Below, piece after piece: positions 35,359 to 44,113 of a stretch of DNA of 64,000 bases (position 1 is the first letter of the stretch; the number at the start of each line of letters is the position of its first letter). This DNA is from CAVSRC01 sp963732845 (GTDB taxonomy: Bacteria; Pseudomonadota; Alphaproteobacteria; Rhizobiales; Kaistiaceae): the NCBI GenBank assembly GCA_963732845.1, contig CAVTBE010000001.1, positions 33,493 to 97,492 of the forward strand. Reading direction: 5' to 3'. Both the position numbers and the translations under genes were made by a program. The notes under the pieces were generated by a model that saw nothing but the letters and a program-made list of their open reading frames with translations, did not search any database and was not told the DNA's origin.

Positions 35359-36387
35359 TTACTCGGCGGCCACCTTGCGGCTGTGCGCCGCAACCTCCCG
35401 CACCGCCGCCTCGATCTTGGCGATGCTGGGGATGTAGGCATCCTCGAGCGTCGGAGAAAACGGCACCGGCGAGTGCGGTGCCGTCACCAGCTTGATCGGC
35501 GCCTTGAGCGAATCAAAGGCATGCTCCGCAACCAGGCCGGCGACATCGGCGGCCATGCCGCAACGCGGATTGGCTTCGTCAACGATGACCAGCCGGCCGG
35601 TCTCCGCCACCGTCTCAAGGATGGTCTCCGTATCGAGTGGCGAAATGGTGCGTGGGTCGACAACCGTGCATGACAATCCCTGCTTGGCGAGGTTGTCTGC
35701 CGCTGCGTTGGCGAAGTTCACCATGCGGCCGAAGGCGACAATGGTGACGTCATCGCCTTCGCGGCTGACATTCGCTTCCCCAAAGGGGATGGCATAGGGC
35801 TCGTCCGGCACTTCCACCTCTTCGTCGTAGAGCGCCTTGTGCTCGAAGAAGATGACCGGGTCGTCGTCGCGGATAGCCTGGATGAAGAGGCCCTTTGCCT
35901 CATAAGCGTTGGACGGGAGCACGACCTTCAGACCCGGAATGTGCGTGAACATCGGATAGAGCGCCTGCGAGTGCTGGGACGCGGCGCGCAGGCCGGCGCC
36001 GTACATCGTGCGGATGACCAGCGGCGTGACGGCCTTGCCGCCGAACATGTACCGGAACTTGGCGGCCTGATTGAAGATCTGGTCGAAGCACATGCCCATG
36101 AAGTCGACGAACATCAGGTCGACAACGGGCCTCAGGCCGGTCAAGGCAGCTCCGGTGGCAGCCCCGACAAAGGACATTTCAGCCAGATGGGTATCGAGAA
36201 CGCGGTCGGGGCCGAACTGCGGACGCAGGCCCTTGGTGACTCCCATGGGGCCACCCCAGGCATCCTGGTCACCGGCGGCGCCGGTGCCACCGGCCACGTC
36301 TTCACCCATGAGGATGACACGCGGGTCGCGCTCCATCTCCTGACGCAGCGCCTCGTTGATCGCTTGGCGATAGCTTTTCCTCGACAT
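35359..36387 (-). CDS. acoB: Acetoin dehydrogenase E1 component, beta subunit
   Basis: The 342 residues have the transketolase pyrimidine-binding and C-terminal domains of 2-oxoacid dehydrogenase E1-beta proteins. They include MGEDVAGGTGAAGDQDAWGG, a glycine-rich stretch typical of AcoB, PVVDLMFVDFMGMCFDQIFN, and the C-terminal VIVDEANPRCGMAADV. It forms an alpha2-beta2 enzyme with AcoA, cleaving acetoin with thiamine diphosphate to acetaldehyde and a lipoyl-bound acetyl group. It lies 10 nt after acoA. Confidence 0.9.
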   Translation of the reverse strand: MSRKSYRQAINEALRQEMERDPRVILMGEDVAGGTGAAGDQDAWGGPMGVTKGLRPQFGPDRVLDTHLAEMSFVGAATGAALTGLRPVVDLMFVDFMGMCFDQIFNQAAKFRYMFGGKAVTPLVIRTMYGAGLRAASQHSQALYPMFTHIPGLKVVLPSNAYEAKGLFIQAIRDDDPVIFFEHKALYDEEVEVPDEPYAIPFGEANVSREGDDVTIVAFGRMVNFANAAADNLAKQGLSCTVVDPRTISPLDTETILETVAETGRLVIVDEANPRCGMAADVAGLVAEHAFDSLKAPIKLVTAPHSPVPFSPTLEDAYIPSIAKIEAAVREVAAHSRKVAAE

Positions 36388-36397
36388 GGGCGCTCTC

Positions 36398-37372
36398 TCA
36401 ATAGGTGACGTAGACGTCGGTCAGAAGATCGGCCTCGGTCGGCATTGGCGCCGCTTTCGCGGCCGCCAGGCTGTCCTTGATCTCGGCAACGACCTCGCGG
36501 TCGCTGGCATCGAGCTCTTCCACCGACATCAGCCCGGTTTCGACGACGCGCTCCCTGAACAACTGGATCGGGTCGCGCTGGCGGGCGCGTTCCAGTTCCT
36601 CGGGCAGCCGGTAGGTCCCGGCGTCGCCCTCGTAATGGCCGTAGAAGCGGTTGAGCCTGACGTGGAGAAGCGTCGGGCCGCCGCCGGCCCGCGCCCGTTC
36701 GATGGCCTCGCCAGCGGCATCGTAGACGGCGAAGAAATCGGCGCCGTCGACTTCCATGGACGGGATGCCGAAGCCCGCGGCGCGTCCGGTCTGGCTGCCG
36801 CCGACCGACCAGGAGGAGGCGGTCGATTCGGCATAGCCGTTGTCTTCGGCGACGAAGATCATCGGAAGGTTCCAGATCTTCGCCAGATTGTAGCTTTCCA
36901 GCACGGCGCCCTGATTGGATGCGCCATCCCCGTAGAAGCACACGGCAACGCCGCCGGTCTTCAAGGTCTTGGCCGTCAACGCGGCACCGCAGACGAGTGG
37001 CGCGCCGGCACCGACGATTCCGTTTGCGCCGAGCATTCCCTTCGACAGGTCGGCGATGTGCATCGAACCGCCCTTGCCACCGCACAGACCGTCCCTGCGG
37101 CCGAAGATCTCATGCATCATCGGACCGACTTCGACACCCTTGGCGATGCAATGGCCGTGGCCGCGATGGGTCGAGGCAATCTTGTCCTGCGCACCGAGGT
37201 GCATGCAGACGCCCACGCCCGACGCCTCCTCGCCTGCGTAGAGGTGCACGAAACCTGGAATCGTGCCGGCCGCAAATTCGGCATGAACCGTGTCCTCGAA
37301 TTCCCGGATCGTCCGCATGCGCCGATAGGCGGTGGCAAGTTCGTCGCGCGACAGCTGCAGGCCGCTCGCCAT
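36398..37372 (-). CDS. acoA: Acetoin dehydrogenase E1 component, alpha subunit
   Basis: GGGAGGAAG precedes the ATG at 37372, giving 324 residues. The thiamine-diphosphate motif reads GDGASNQGAVLESYNLA (about 165-181), and HRGHGHCIAKG and GSMHIADLSKGMLGANGIVG are typical of E1-alpha. The C-terminal FYGHYEGDAGTYR loop fits acetoin-type enzymes. It heads the acoA-acoB-acoC unit. Neither an E3 nor AcoX/AcoR gene is visible here, so the complex must borrow a dihydrolipoamide dehydrogenase from elsewhere. A related 2-oxoacid dehydrogenase is the alternative, but AcoC argues for acetoin. Confidence 0.9.
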   Translation of the reverse strand: MASGLQLSRDELATAYRRMRTIREFEDTVHAEFAAGTIPGFVHLYAGEEASGVGVCMHLGAQDKIASTHRGHGHCIAKGVEVGPMMHEIFGRRDGLCGGKGGSMHIADLSKGMLGANGIVGAGAPLVCGAALTAKTLKTGGVAVCFYGDGASNQGAVLESYNLAKIWNLPMIFVAEDNGYAESTASSWSVGGSQTGRAAGFGIPSMEVDGADFFAVYDAAGEAIERARAGGGPTLLHVRLNRFYGHYEGDAGTYRLPEELERARQRDPIQLFRERVVETGLMSVEELDASDREVVAEIKDSLAAAKAAPMPTEADLLTDVYVTY

Positions 37373-37688
37373 GGCAATCTTCCTCCCGAAATCTTTCTTG
37401 TTGGCAGCGATGATATGCGCTGCCCGGAAACTAACAAGTGCCTTGCGGCGTTGGTGCCGCCACATCGCCATGATCACGCACGGCCCGGAGCCGGACATGG
37501 CCGCTGGCAGCGACGGCCCCGTTTCTTCGGCCATGCGACGGGCAGCGTCACGGGACTCCGGTCTCTGCTGCCCGGGATGCCTGTTCCCTACCGATCCGCG
37601 TTGCGGCAATATCGCATAGGCTGGCAATAGCGCCTGCAATCAGCTCCAACCGACAGACCTGGATCACGGGCTACACGGGAACGGACCG
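37373..37688. other. Divergent promoter region between acoA and gntR
   Basis: This 316-nt gap must contain the promoters of both divergent genes. No strong palindrome or sigma-70 box stands out and no small gene was recognised. Confidence 0.45.
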
Positions 37689-38573
37689 TTGAAGAGCGAC
37701 ACCGTCTTCAAGAGGGCCTTCAACGAGCTCCTCGAACTGTTGTCTCGGCAACCGCTTGGCGTGCGGATCGATCCGGAAACCAGGTTGGCCGACAGCGTCG
37801 GCGTGTCGCGCACGACGATCCGCAAGGCCCTGCGGGAACTCGTCGAACGGCGCATCCTCAAGCGCAAGGACTCCAAGCTGGTCCTGGCGCGCAAGCCCGA
37901 CGAACGCGATCATTTCCCGATGGCCGACACGATCGGCGCATCCGATCGCATCGAAAGCAAACTGATGGAGTGGTTTTCACGCGAAGGGCGTCATCCCGGC
38001 GAATATGTCAACGGGCTGATGCTTGCCCGCGAATTCGGGGTGTCGACAAGCTCGGTGCGCGACTGTCTACGCCGCTTCGAGCAGTTTGGCCTGGTGGAGA
38101 AGCGACCGAACTCGGGCTGGATCTTCCGTGGCTTCACGGCCCAGTTCGCGCTCGAGCTGTTCGAGGTGCGCGAGCTGTTCGAGGTCCTCTGCGCCAGGGC
38201 CTTCGTCGCTCAGCCGGACGACGCCCCGGCATGGCGCCAGCTGAAGGCGATCGAGACGGAGCACCGTCGCCTGCTCCGCCATATCAATATGCGCTATCCC
38301 GAATTCAGGACGCTCGACGAGCGCTTCCACCGCCTGATCTACAACGCCTCGCGCAACCGCTTCATGGAGGGCTTTCACGATCTGATCTCCCTCATTTTTC
38401 ACTACCATTACCTGTGGGAGAAGAGCACCGAGCGGCAGCGCAATGCGGTGGCGGCGCGCGAGCATGTCGACTATATCGCTGCGCTCTTCAGCCGCGATCC
38501 TGACAAAGTCGAGGATGCCTGCCGCCGTCATCTGGCGTCGGCGCGCAGCTCCCTGCTGGCCTCGATCGACTGA
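37689..38573 (+). CDS. GntR/FCD regulator with two tandem winged-helix domains
   Basis: The best start is a TTG at 37689 behind GGGA, giving 294 residues. There are two GntR-like winged helices: residues 5-68 (LADSVGVSRTTIRKALRELV) and 85-150 (LAREFGVSTSSVRDCLRRFE). An FCD-type helical domain follows (RTLDERFHRLIYNASRN, with a histidine, then HYHYLWE). Most FCD regulators have only one DNA-binding domain and about 230 residues. It is divergent from acoABC and is the likely regulator of that operon, replacing the sigma-54 activator AcoR used elsewhere. Confidence 0.85.
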   Translation: MKSDTVFKRAFNELLELLSRQPLGVRIDPETRLADSVGVSRTTIRKALRELVERRILKRKDSKLVLARKPDERDHFPMADTIGASDRIESKLMEWFSREGRHPGEYVNGLMLAREFGVSTSSVRDCLRRFEQFGLVEKRPNSGWIFRGFTAQFALELFEVRELFEVLCARAFVAQPDDAPAWRQLKAIETEHRRLLRHINMRYPEFRTLDERFHRLIYNASRNRFMEGFHDLISLIFHYHYLWEKSTERQRNAVAAREHVDYIAALFSRDPDKVEDACRRHLASARSSLLASID

Positions 38574-38731
38574 GCCACACGGGCCTCAGGGCTCGGCATC
38601 GGCAGCGCAGCGTCGGCACCCAGTGCCGGCGCGATGAACGCGCCCGTGCGCCGCCCGGCGCGATGGTTGCGGATACGATACGACCGACCAGCGTATCGGT
38701 GACGACGAACGATGGCGCAGGACGACGCCGT

Positions 38732-39748
38732 TCAGGATACGTCGATCAGCGCCTTGATCAGGCCGCGCTTGTCGGTCGCCCAGCGGGCGAGGTCGCCGGT
38801 TGCGCCGGCAAGCGTCGTGCGATGGGTGATCAGCCGGGCGATCGGCACGTTGCCGTCCGCGATGGCGGCGATGACATTTTCGAAGTCGGACTTGAGCGCG
38901 TTGCGGCTGGCCAGCAGCGTCGTTTCGCGCGCGTGGAACACCGGGTCGGGGAAGGTGACGGACTCGCGTACGACGCTGAGCAGCACATAGGTGCCGGCAT
39001 GCGCGACATAGCCGAAGCCGGTCTCCATCGAGGCGCGGTTGCCGGTCGCGTCGATCACGGTATCGAACCCGTCGCCGCCGGTGAGATCGGCGACCGCTTC
39101 GGCCACCTTGGCGTCGACCGCGATCGCCGCCTCGGCGCCGACCAGCCGCTGCGATTCGGTCAATCGCTCCTGGTCGACATCCATCAGGGTCACCACCGAA
39201 CCAGCGATGCGGGCGAAGATCGCCGCGCCGATGCCGATCGGCCCGGCGCCGACAATGAGCGTGCGGCCGGACCGCGCCGAGGCGCCGGCGCGGCTGACGC
39301 CATGGGCACCGATGGCGAGGAACTCGACGGCCGCCGCCTGGTCCGCCGTCAGCCCCTCCGCCGGGTAGAGGTTCGTCTCCGGCACGCTGATCAGCTCGGT
39401 CATGCCGCCGTCGCGATGCACGCCGAGCACGGCGATGTTCATGCAGCAGTTCGGCCGACCCTTGCGGCAGGCGTGGCAGGTACCGCAGGCGAGGTAGGGA
39501 TTGACGACGACCAGATCGTCCTGGCGGAAGCGGCTTCCAGCCGGTGCCTCGACGACCTCCGCCGCCAGTTCGTGTCCCATGATGCGCGGATATTGCAGAT
39601 AGGGGTGGCTGCCTTCGTAGATGTGATAGTCGGTTCCGCAGATGCCGACACGGCGGATCCTGACAAGGACATCGCCGTCTGTCCGCTGCGGTTCGGGCCG
39701 CTCCTCGACGGCGAGTTCTCCGGGTTTGAGGCAGACGAGCGCTTCCAT
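38732..39748 (-). CDS. Zinc-dependent medium-chain dehydrogenase (RspB/LgoD-like)
   Basis: GGGAGGAAAA precedes the ATG, giving 338 residues. The catalytic zinc site is GICGTDYHIYEGSHP with GHELAAEV. The structural zinc loop has four cysteines (CGTCHACRKGRPNCC). The NAD(P) motif is VGAGPIGIGAAIFARIAG. The family oxidises sugar alcohols and sugar acids such as L-galactonate or L-gulonate. It is divergent from the transporter at 40182-43779, sharing a 433-nt regulatory gap, and so probably oxidises the transported polyol or sugar acid. Confidence 0.88.
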   Translation of the reverse strand: MEALVCLKPGELAVEERPEPQRTDGDVLVRIRRVGICGTDYHIYEGSHPYLQYPRIMGHELAAEVVEAPAGSRFRQDDLVVVNPYLACGTCHACRKGRPNCCMNIAVLGVHRDGGMTELISVPETNLYPAEGLTADQAAAVEFLAIGAHGVSRAGASARSGRTLIVGAGPIGIGAAIFARIAGSVVTLMDVDQERLTESQRLVGAEAAIAVDAKVAEAVADLTGGDGFDTVIDATGNRASMETGFGYVAHAGTYVLLSVVRESVTFPDPVFHARETTLLASRNALKSDFENVIAAIADGNVPIARLITHRTTLAGATGDLARWATDKRGLIKALIDVS

Positions 39749-40181
39749 GGTGTTTTCCTCCCGGTGCCGGTCGTCACGCTGTCAGCGCAGAAGGCCCTGG
39801 CGTTGTCGCGTGTGTTCCGGCGGCGGTCGCATCCTTGACTTGCCCGCGACATCGTTTCACGCCGCGGACGGATGCCGTTGGTCAGAACGCGAAAAAACAC
39901 AATCCACGCGCGCCCCCTCGTCAAGATGTTTTATTTGGTCTCAAAATTCCGATATGTGTCGATAAAAAACATTTTGACAATACGGCGCCCCTACGCATTC
40001 TATTTCCAGATTGGGAGGGCCGGTGGAACGTTCGTGGGAGCACGTCCGTCGGCTTTTGCGCCGGCTCATGGCGAGCCTGCGCTCAACAGAGGTCGGGGCC
40101 GGTGGCCGAAAGGCAAGCCAGCCGACTCGCGACATGCACTGCTTTGATCTAGGGTAGTGTGTTGCAACAGGGAGGAAGCTT
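39749..40181. other. Divergent regulatory region
   Basis: This 433-nt gap separates the dehydrogenase gene from the transporter operon. It contains one A+T-rich island with a long inverted repeat and a sigma-70-like promoter (listed separately). The stretch 40020-40170 holds no recognisable gene. Confidence 0.5.
39921..40003 (+). promoter_or_regulatory. Inverted repeat and sigma-70-like promoter of the transporter operon
   Basis: TCAAGATGTTTTATTT (39921-39936) and ATAAAAAACATTTTGA (39962-39977) are complementary at 14 of 16 positions. The right arm runs into TTGACA (39974-39979), which with TTCTAT (39998-40003) at 18-nt spacing makes a fair sigma-70 promoter pointing at the binding-protein gene. 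A regulator bound to the repeat would cover the -35 box. Confidence 0.55.
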
Positions 40182-41174
40182 ATGTTCTTGAAATCGAAAT
40201 TCAGCCGCCGGAAATTCGGCCTGCTGACTGCGGCCGCAGTGATTTCCATCGGTTTCGCCGCGCCGACGCTCGCGGCCGACGTGACCATTCCTATCATCGT
40301 GAAGGATACGACATCGTTCTACTGGCAGATCGTTCTGTCGGGCGCTTGCCAGGCAGGCAAGGACCTCAGCGTCAACGTTCCCCAGCTCGGTGCTCAGTCC
40401 GAATCCGATATCAACGGCCAGATCTCAATCCTCGAGAACGCGGTTGCCGGCAAGCCGGCCGCCGTCGTCATCTCGCCGACCGAGTTCAAGGCGCTCGGTG
40501 CGCCGATCGACGAGGCTGCAAAGACCGTACCGATCATCGGCATCGACTCGGCGGCTGATTCCCAAGCTTTCTCCTCGTTCCTGACGACCGACAACGTGCA
40601 GGGCGGCAGGGTTGCTGCGGACGGTCTGGCCGCGGCGATCAAGGAGAAGACCGGCAAGATCGCCGGCAACGTGGCGTTGATCACTTCGCTGCCGGGCGTC
40701 GGCTCGCTTGACCAGCGCGCCAAGGGCTTCAAGGAAGAGCTGGCGGCAAAGTATCCCGACCTCAAGCTGGTGGCTGACAAGACCGCCGACGGTATGGCGA
40801 CCACCGGTCTCAACATCATGACCGACCTGCTCACGGCCAATCCCGACCTCGTCGGCGTCTTCGCTTCGAACCTGATCATGGCCCAGGGCGCTGGTCAGGC
40901 CATTGCCGAGAACAAGGTTGCCGACAAGGTTGCGCTGGTCGGCTTCGACAGCGACGACAAGACGCTCGGCTACCTCGAGGACGGCACCATCTACGCGCTG
41001 GTCGTTCAGGACCCCTATCGCATGGGCTATGACGGCATCAAGACGGCGCTTGCCGTGTCCAAGGGCGAGAAGGTGGAGAAGTTCGTCGACACCGGTGCCA
41101 ACCTTGTGACCAAGGCAAACTCGACCGATCCGAAGATTTCGGCACTCATCCATCCCAAGCTGGACTGCAAGTAA
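40182..41174 (+). CDS. Periplasmic sugar/polyol-binding protein (RbsB type)
   Basis: GGGAGGAAG lies upstream. The N-terminus (MFLKSKFSRRKFGLLTAAAV) is a signal peptide with a twin-arginine-like RRKF, cleaved near LA-ADVT. The 330 residues show the RbsB fold (PIIVKDTTSFYWQIV, AAVVISPTEFKAL, GVFASNLIMAQGAGQAI). A strong hairpin follows the stop. It may bind inositol, because inositol genes lie just downstream, or the substrate of the divergent dehydrogenase. No IolR-type site was found in its promoter, which weakens the inositol idea. Confidence 0.92.
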   Translation: MFLKSKFSRRKFGLLTAAAVISIGFAAPTLAADVTIPIIVKDTTSFYWQIVLSGACQAGKDLSVNVPQLGAQSESDINGQISILENAVAGKPAAVVISPTEFKALGAPIDEAAKTVPIIGIDSAADSQAFSSFLTTDNVQGGRVAADGLAAAIKEKTGKIAGNVALITSLPGVGSLDQRAKGFKEELAAKYPDLKLVADKTADGMATTGLNIMTDLLTANPDLVGVFASNLIMAQGAGQAIAENKVADKVALVGFDSDDKTLGYLEDGTIYALVVQDPYRMGYDGIKTALAVSKGEKVEKFVDTGANLVTKANSTDPKISALIHPKLDCK

Positions 41175-41182
41175 GGTCCATC

Positions 41183-41221
41183 CGTGGCCGCGCCCTGTCG
41201 CTTTGACAGGGCGCGGCCACG
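41183..41221 (+). terminator. Perfect 17-bp intercistronic hairpin
   Basis: CGTGGCCGCGCCCTGTC (41183-41199) pairs perfectly with 41205-41221 across the loop GCTTT. It lies 9 nt after the binding-protein stop and 46 nt before the ATPase start, without a T-tract. It likely protects the binding-protein mRNA and lowers read-through, as between malE and malF. Confidence 0.8.
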
Positions 41222-41267
41222 TCACTAGCGTTGGCCCCAATAGGGACGGGGGGTAATTGCCGAAGCC

Positions 41268-42794
41268 ATGACTGCCATCGCTTCAACTGACACGGCGAAT
41301 ACCGGGCGGGTTGACGACAGGCCGATCCTTGAGCTGCGTGATCTCAAGAAGGACTACGGCGCGGTTCACGCCCTCAGGCCGGCGACGCTCGCCTTCAAGC
41401 GCGGCGAGATTCACGCGATCGTCGGCGAGAACGGCGCCGGCAAATCGACCCTGATCAAGCTTCTGACCGGTGTCATCCATCGATCCGGCGGTGAGATTCT
41501 GTGGGAAGGCAAGCACGTCGCGCTGGCAAATCCGCAGGAGGCTATCGACCACGGGATCGACGCCGTCCACCAGGAAATGCTGCTTTGCCGTCACCTGACG
41601 GTCGCCGCCAACATGTTCCTCGGCGAGGAGAAGACCCGCTACGGGCTGATGCGCAAGAAAGACATGACGCGCGAGGCCCAGCGCATCATGGGAGACATCG
41701 GCTTTCATCTGCCGGCGGGTGCGGTTCTCGGCACCCTGACCATCGGCCAGCAGCAACTGGTCGCCACCGCGCGCGCCTCCTTGCGCGGCACCAAGTTTCT
41801 GATCTTCGATGAACCGACCGCCTATCTGACGCGTCAGGAGGCGGCACAGCTGTTTGCGATGATCCGCCGCCTGCGCGAAGCGGGCGTCACCGTCATCTAC
41901 ATCTCGCACCGCCTCGAGGAAGTGTTTGAGATCGCAGATCGGGTTTCGGTGCTGCGTGACGGTGCACTGGTCGGTACCCGCGACATCAAGGAGACGAACG
42001 AGGCCGAGCTGGTCACGCTGATGATCAACCGCTCGATCGAGCAGATCTACCACAAGGAGAAGTTCCACTTCGGCGAGACCCTGCTTGAAACGCGGAACCT
42101 GAGCGGACCCGGATTCAACGACGTGTCCGTCAGCGTGCGCCGCGGCGAGATCGTCGGTCTCTACGGCCTCATCGGCGCCGGGCGCAGCGAGTTCGTCATG
42201 AGTGTGTTCGGCCGGCACCCCAAGACCGCAGGCGAAATCCTGTGGAAGGGCAAGCCCGTCAACATCCGCAACGAGCGTCAGGCGATCAATCTCGGCATCG
42301 CGCTGCTGCCTGAGAGCCGGCGGGACCAGGGGCTGAGCCTCAATATGCCGATCGGCTTCAATATCAACCTGCCGATCTACGACCGGATCACCCGAGGCGT
42401 GACGATATCGCCGCGCCTGGAAGCCGAACGGGCTGATCGTCAGATCAACGACCTGTCCATCAAGACGCCGAGCCGGCGCAGCCTCGCCTCTTCGATGTCG
42501 GGCGGCAACCAGCAGAAGGTCGTCATCGGCAAGTGGCTCAACTGCGGTGCCGAGTTGTTCCTCTTCGACGAACCGACGGTCGGCGTCGATGTCGGAACCA
42601 AGGCCGAGATTTATCGCCTGATGGCCGAGCTTCTGAAGAACGGAGCCGGGATTCTGATGATTTCGTCCTATTTGCCGGAAGTCTACGAGCTGGCCGACAC
42701 GCTGCACGTGTTCAGAGGCTCGCATCTGGTCGGAAGCAATTCGTTCCGGGGTGCAAGTCACGAGGAAGTTTTGGCAGAGGCCATCGGCGTATAA
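41268..42794 (+). CDS. Sugar ABC transporter ATPase, two-domain CUT2 type (RbsA-like)
   Basis: The 508 residues hold two nucleotide-binding domains. The first has Walker A GENGAGKSTLIKLL, a degenerate signature (LTIGQQQLVATARA in place of LSGGQ) and FLIFDEPTAYLT. The second has a degenerate Walker A (YGLIGAGRSEFVMSVFG), a good signature SGGNQQKVVIGKWL and LFLFDEPTVGVD. This asymmetry is normal for RbsA-type proteins. It powers the importer with the binding protein and permease on either side. Confidence 0.93.
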   Translation: MTAIASTDTANTGRVDDRPILELRDLKKDYGAVHALRPATLAFKRGEIHAIVGENGAGKSTLIKLLTGVIHRSGGEILWEGKHVALANPQEAIDHGIDAVHQEMLLCRHLTVAANMFLGEEKTRYGLMRKKDMTREAQRIMGDIGFHLPAGAVLGTLTIGQQQLVATARASLRGTKFLIFDEPTAYLTRQEAAQLFAMIRRLREAGVTVIYISHRLEEVFEIADRVSVLRDGALVGTRDIKETNEAELVTLMINRSIEQIYHKEKFHFGETLLETRNLSGPGFNDVSVSVRRGEIVGLYGLIGAGRSEFVMSVFGRHPKTAGEILWKGKPVNIRNERQAINLGIALLPESRRDQGLSLNMPIGFNINLPIYDRITRGVTISPRLEAERADRQINDLSIKTPSRRSLASSMSGGNQQKVVIGKWLNCGAELFLFDEPTVGVDVGTKAEIYRLMAELLKNGAGILMISSYLPEVYELADTLHVFRGSHLVGSNSFRGASHEEVLAEAIGV

Positions 42795-42804
42795 GGAGAA
42801 GATG

Positions 42805-43779
42805 ATGACTACGGACGTCGAAGCGGCCTCTGACGCCACGGCGAAACGCCGCGACTACAGTTTCTTGTTTGCGCTATCGCTGCTCGGCATTCTGCTGGTG
42901 TTGTGGGTGATGCTGAGCTTCGCCACGCACACCTTCATGACGCCGCTCAACATCACCAACCTGCTGCGCCAGGGATCGATGATCGCCATTCTCGCGCTCG
43001 GCGAGACCTTCGTGATCATCACCGCGGGCATCGACCTCAGCGTCGGTGCCATCGCCGGTTTCGGCACTGTCGTGGTTGCGATGTCACTCGAAGCTGGCCT
43101 GCCGATATGGCTGTCGGTCTTGGTGACGCTTCTCTCCGGCCTCGCAATCGGAATGTTTCACGCCTTCGGCGTCACCAGAATGCGGGTGCCGCCATTCATC
43201 ATGACGCTGGCTACGCTGACCTCGCTGCGCGGCATCGGTCTTCTGATGACGACGGGAGCGCCGGTCAACATCACCAACAAGGCCTTCACCAGCTTCTCGA
43301 CGCAGGATTTCCTGGGGATTCCGACCCTATTCTGGATGGTGATCCTGGTCGGTGTCCCTGCGTATATCTTCCTGTCGCACACGCGTTGGGGCCGTTACAT
43401 CTTCGCGGTCGGCTCCAATCCGGAATCGGCGCGCCTCTCCGGCGTGCGCATCAATCTCACGCTCTACATGGCCTATTCGCTGTCTGCGGTGCTGGCGGCT
43501 TTCGTCGGCGTGCTGCTGGCCATGCGCATCGGCATCGGCAATGCGATGCAGGCGGACGCCTGGGAGTTGCAGGCGATCGCGTCGAGCGTCATCGGCGGCA
43601 CGTCGCTTTTCGGGGCCATCGGCTCGGTTCATGGGCCCCTGATCGGTGCCTTCATCCTGGCGACGATCAACAACGGCGCGAACCTGTTGAACGTCAATTC
43701 GTTCTGGCAGCGTGTCGTCACCGGCCTGCTGATCATCGTCATCGTCTATTTCGACGGATTGCGCCGGCAGAAGATCTAG
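42805..43779 (+). CDS. Sugar ABC transporter permease (RbsC family)
   Basis: AAGGAGA precedes two adjacent ATGs (42802 and 42805); spacing favours 42805, giving 324 residues. There are about nine hydrophobic segments, with the hallmark LALGETFVIITAGIDLSVG near 70-88 and VIGGTSLFGAIG near 260. It is the membrane subunit of the CUT2 importer. A strong terminator follows the stop. Confidence 0.93.
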   Translation: MTTDVEAASDATAKRRDYSFLFALSLLGILLVLWVMLSFATHTFMTPLNITNLLRQGSMIAILALGETFVIITAGIDLSVGAIAGFGTVVVAMSLEAGLPIWLSVLVTLLSGLAIGMFHAFGVTRMRVPPFIMTLATLTSLRGIGLLMTTGAPVNITNKAFTSFSTQDFLGIPTLFWMVILVGVPAYIFLSHTRWGRYIFAVGSNPESARLSGVRINLTLYMAYSLSAVLAAFVGVLLAMRIGIGNAMQADAWELQAIASSVIGGTSLFGAIGSVHGPLIGAFILATINNGANLLNVNSFWQRVVTGLLIIVIVYFDGLRRQKI

Positions 43780-43802
43780 GAAATTGCGGGGCGCACCTCC
43801 CG

Positions 43803-43838
43803 GCGGGGGCAGGCGATGACCTGCTCCCGCTTTTTTTT
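43803..43838 (+). terminator. Rho-independent terminator of the transporter operon
   Basis: An 11-bp stem (43803-43813 with 43820-43830, one G-T pair) closes a CGATGA loop and is followed by eight T residues (43831-43838). It lies 24 nt after the permease stop. This is the clearest intrinsic terminator in the window. The remaining sequence up to 44052 has no recognisable gene. Confidence 0.92.
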
Positions 43839-44052
43839 CGGCGACCTGCAACCAGAGGCGCGGCGCGTAGACCGGGGATCGTGCCGGTCCCGCCCTCGAC
43901 CCGCGCGCCGCCGCGCTTCGTCGTGAGGTCGCGCGAGCGCACAGCGCACCTGCGGCACCGGTCGTATTCCCTGCGGGCTGCCACTGAACGTCATCGCCTC
44001 GCCGCTTCATCCGAGACAGGCTGGACGAAACGTTTGCGTCCTCATATCGTAC

Positions 44053-44072
44053 AGTGGAATTTTTGTTCCATC
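44053..44072. promoter_or_regulatory. IolR operator before iolR
   Basis: AGTGGAAT-TTTT-GTTCCATC is an 8-4-8 dyad with the core GGAA-N6-TTCC reported for rhizobial IolR. It lies 42-61 nt upstream of the iolR start, which points to autoregulation. Confidence 0.8.
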
Positions 44073-44113
44073 CCGTGAGACGCCGGCGACTGACAGCAGG
44101 AAGGCGACCGATC

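Noticed and set aside
40182..43779. Calling the transporter upstream of iolR the inositol importer
   Set aside because: It is separated from iolR by a strong terminator, its promoter lacks the GGAA-N6-TTCC box, and it is divergent from a sugar-acid-type dehydrogenase. The assignment remains only a possibility.
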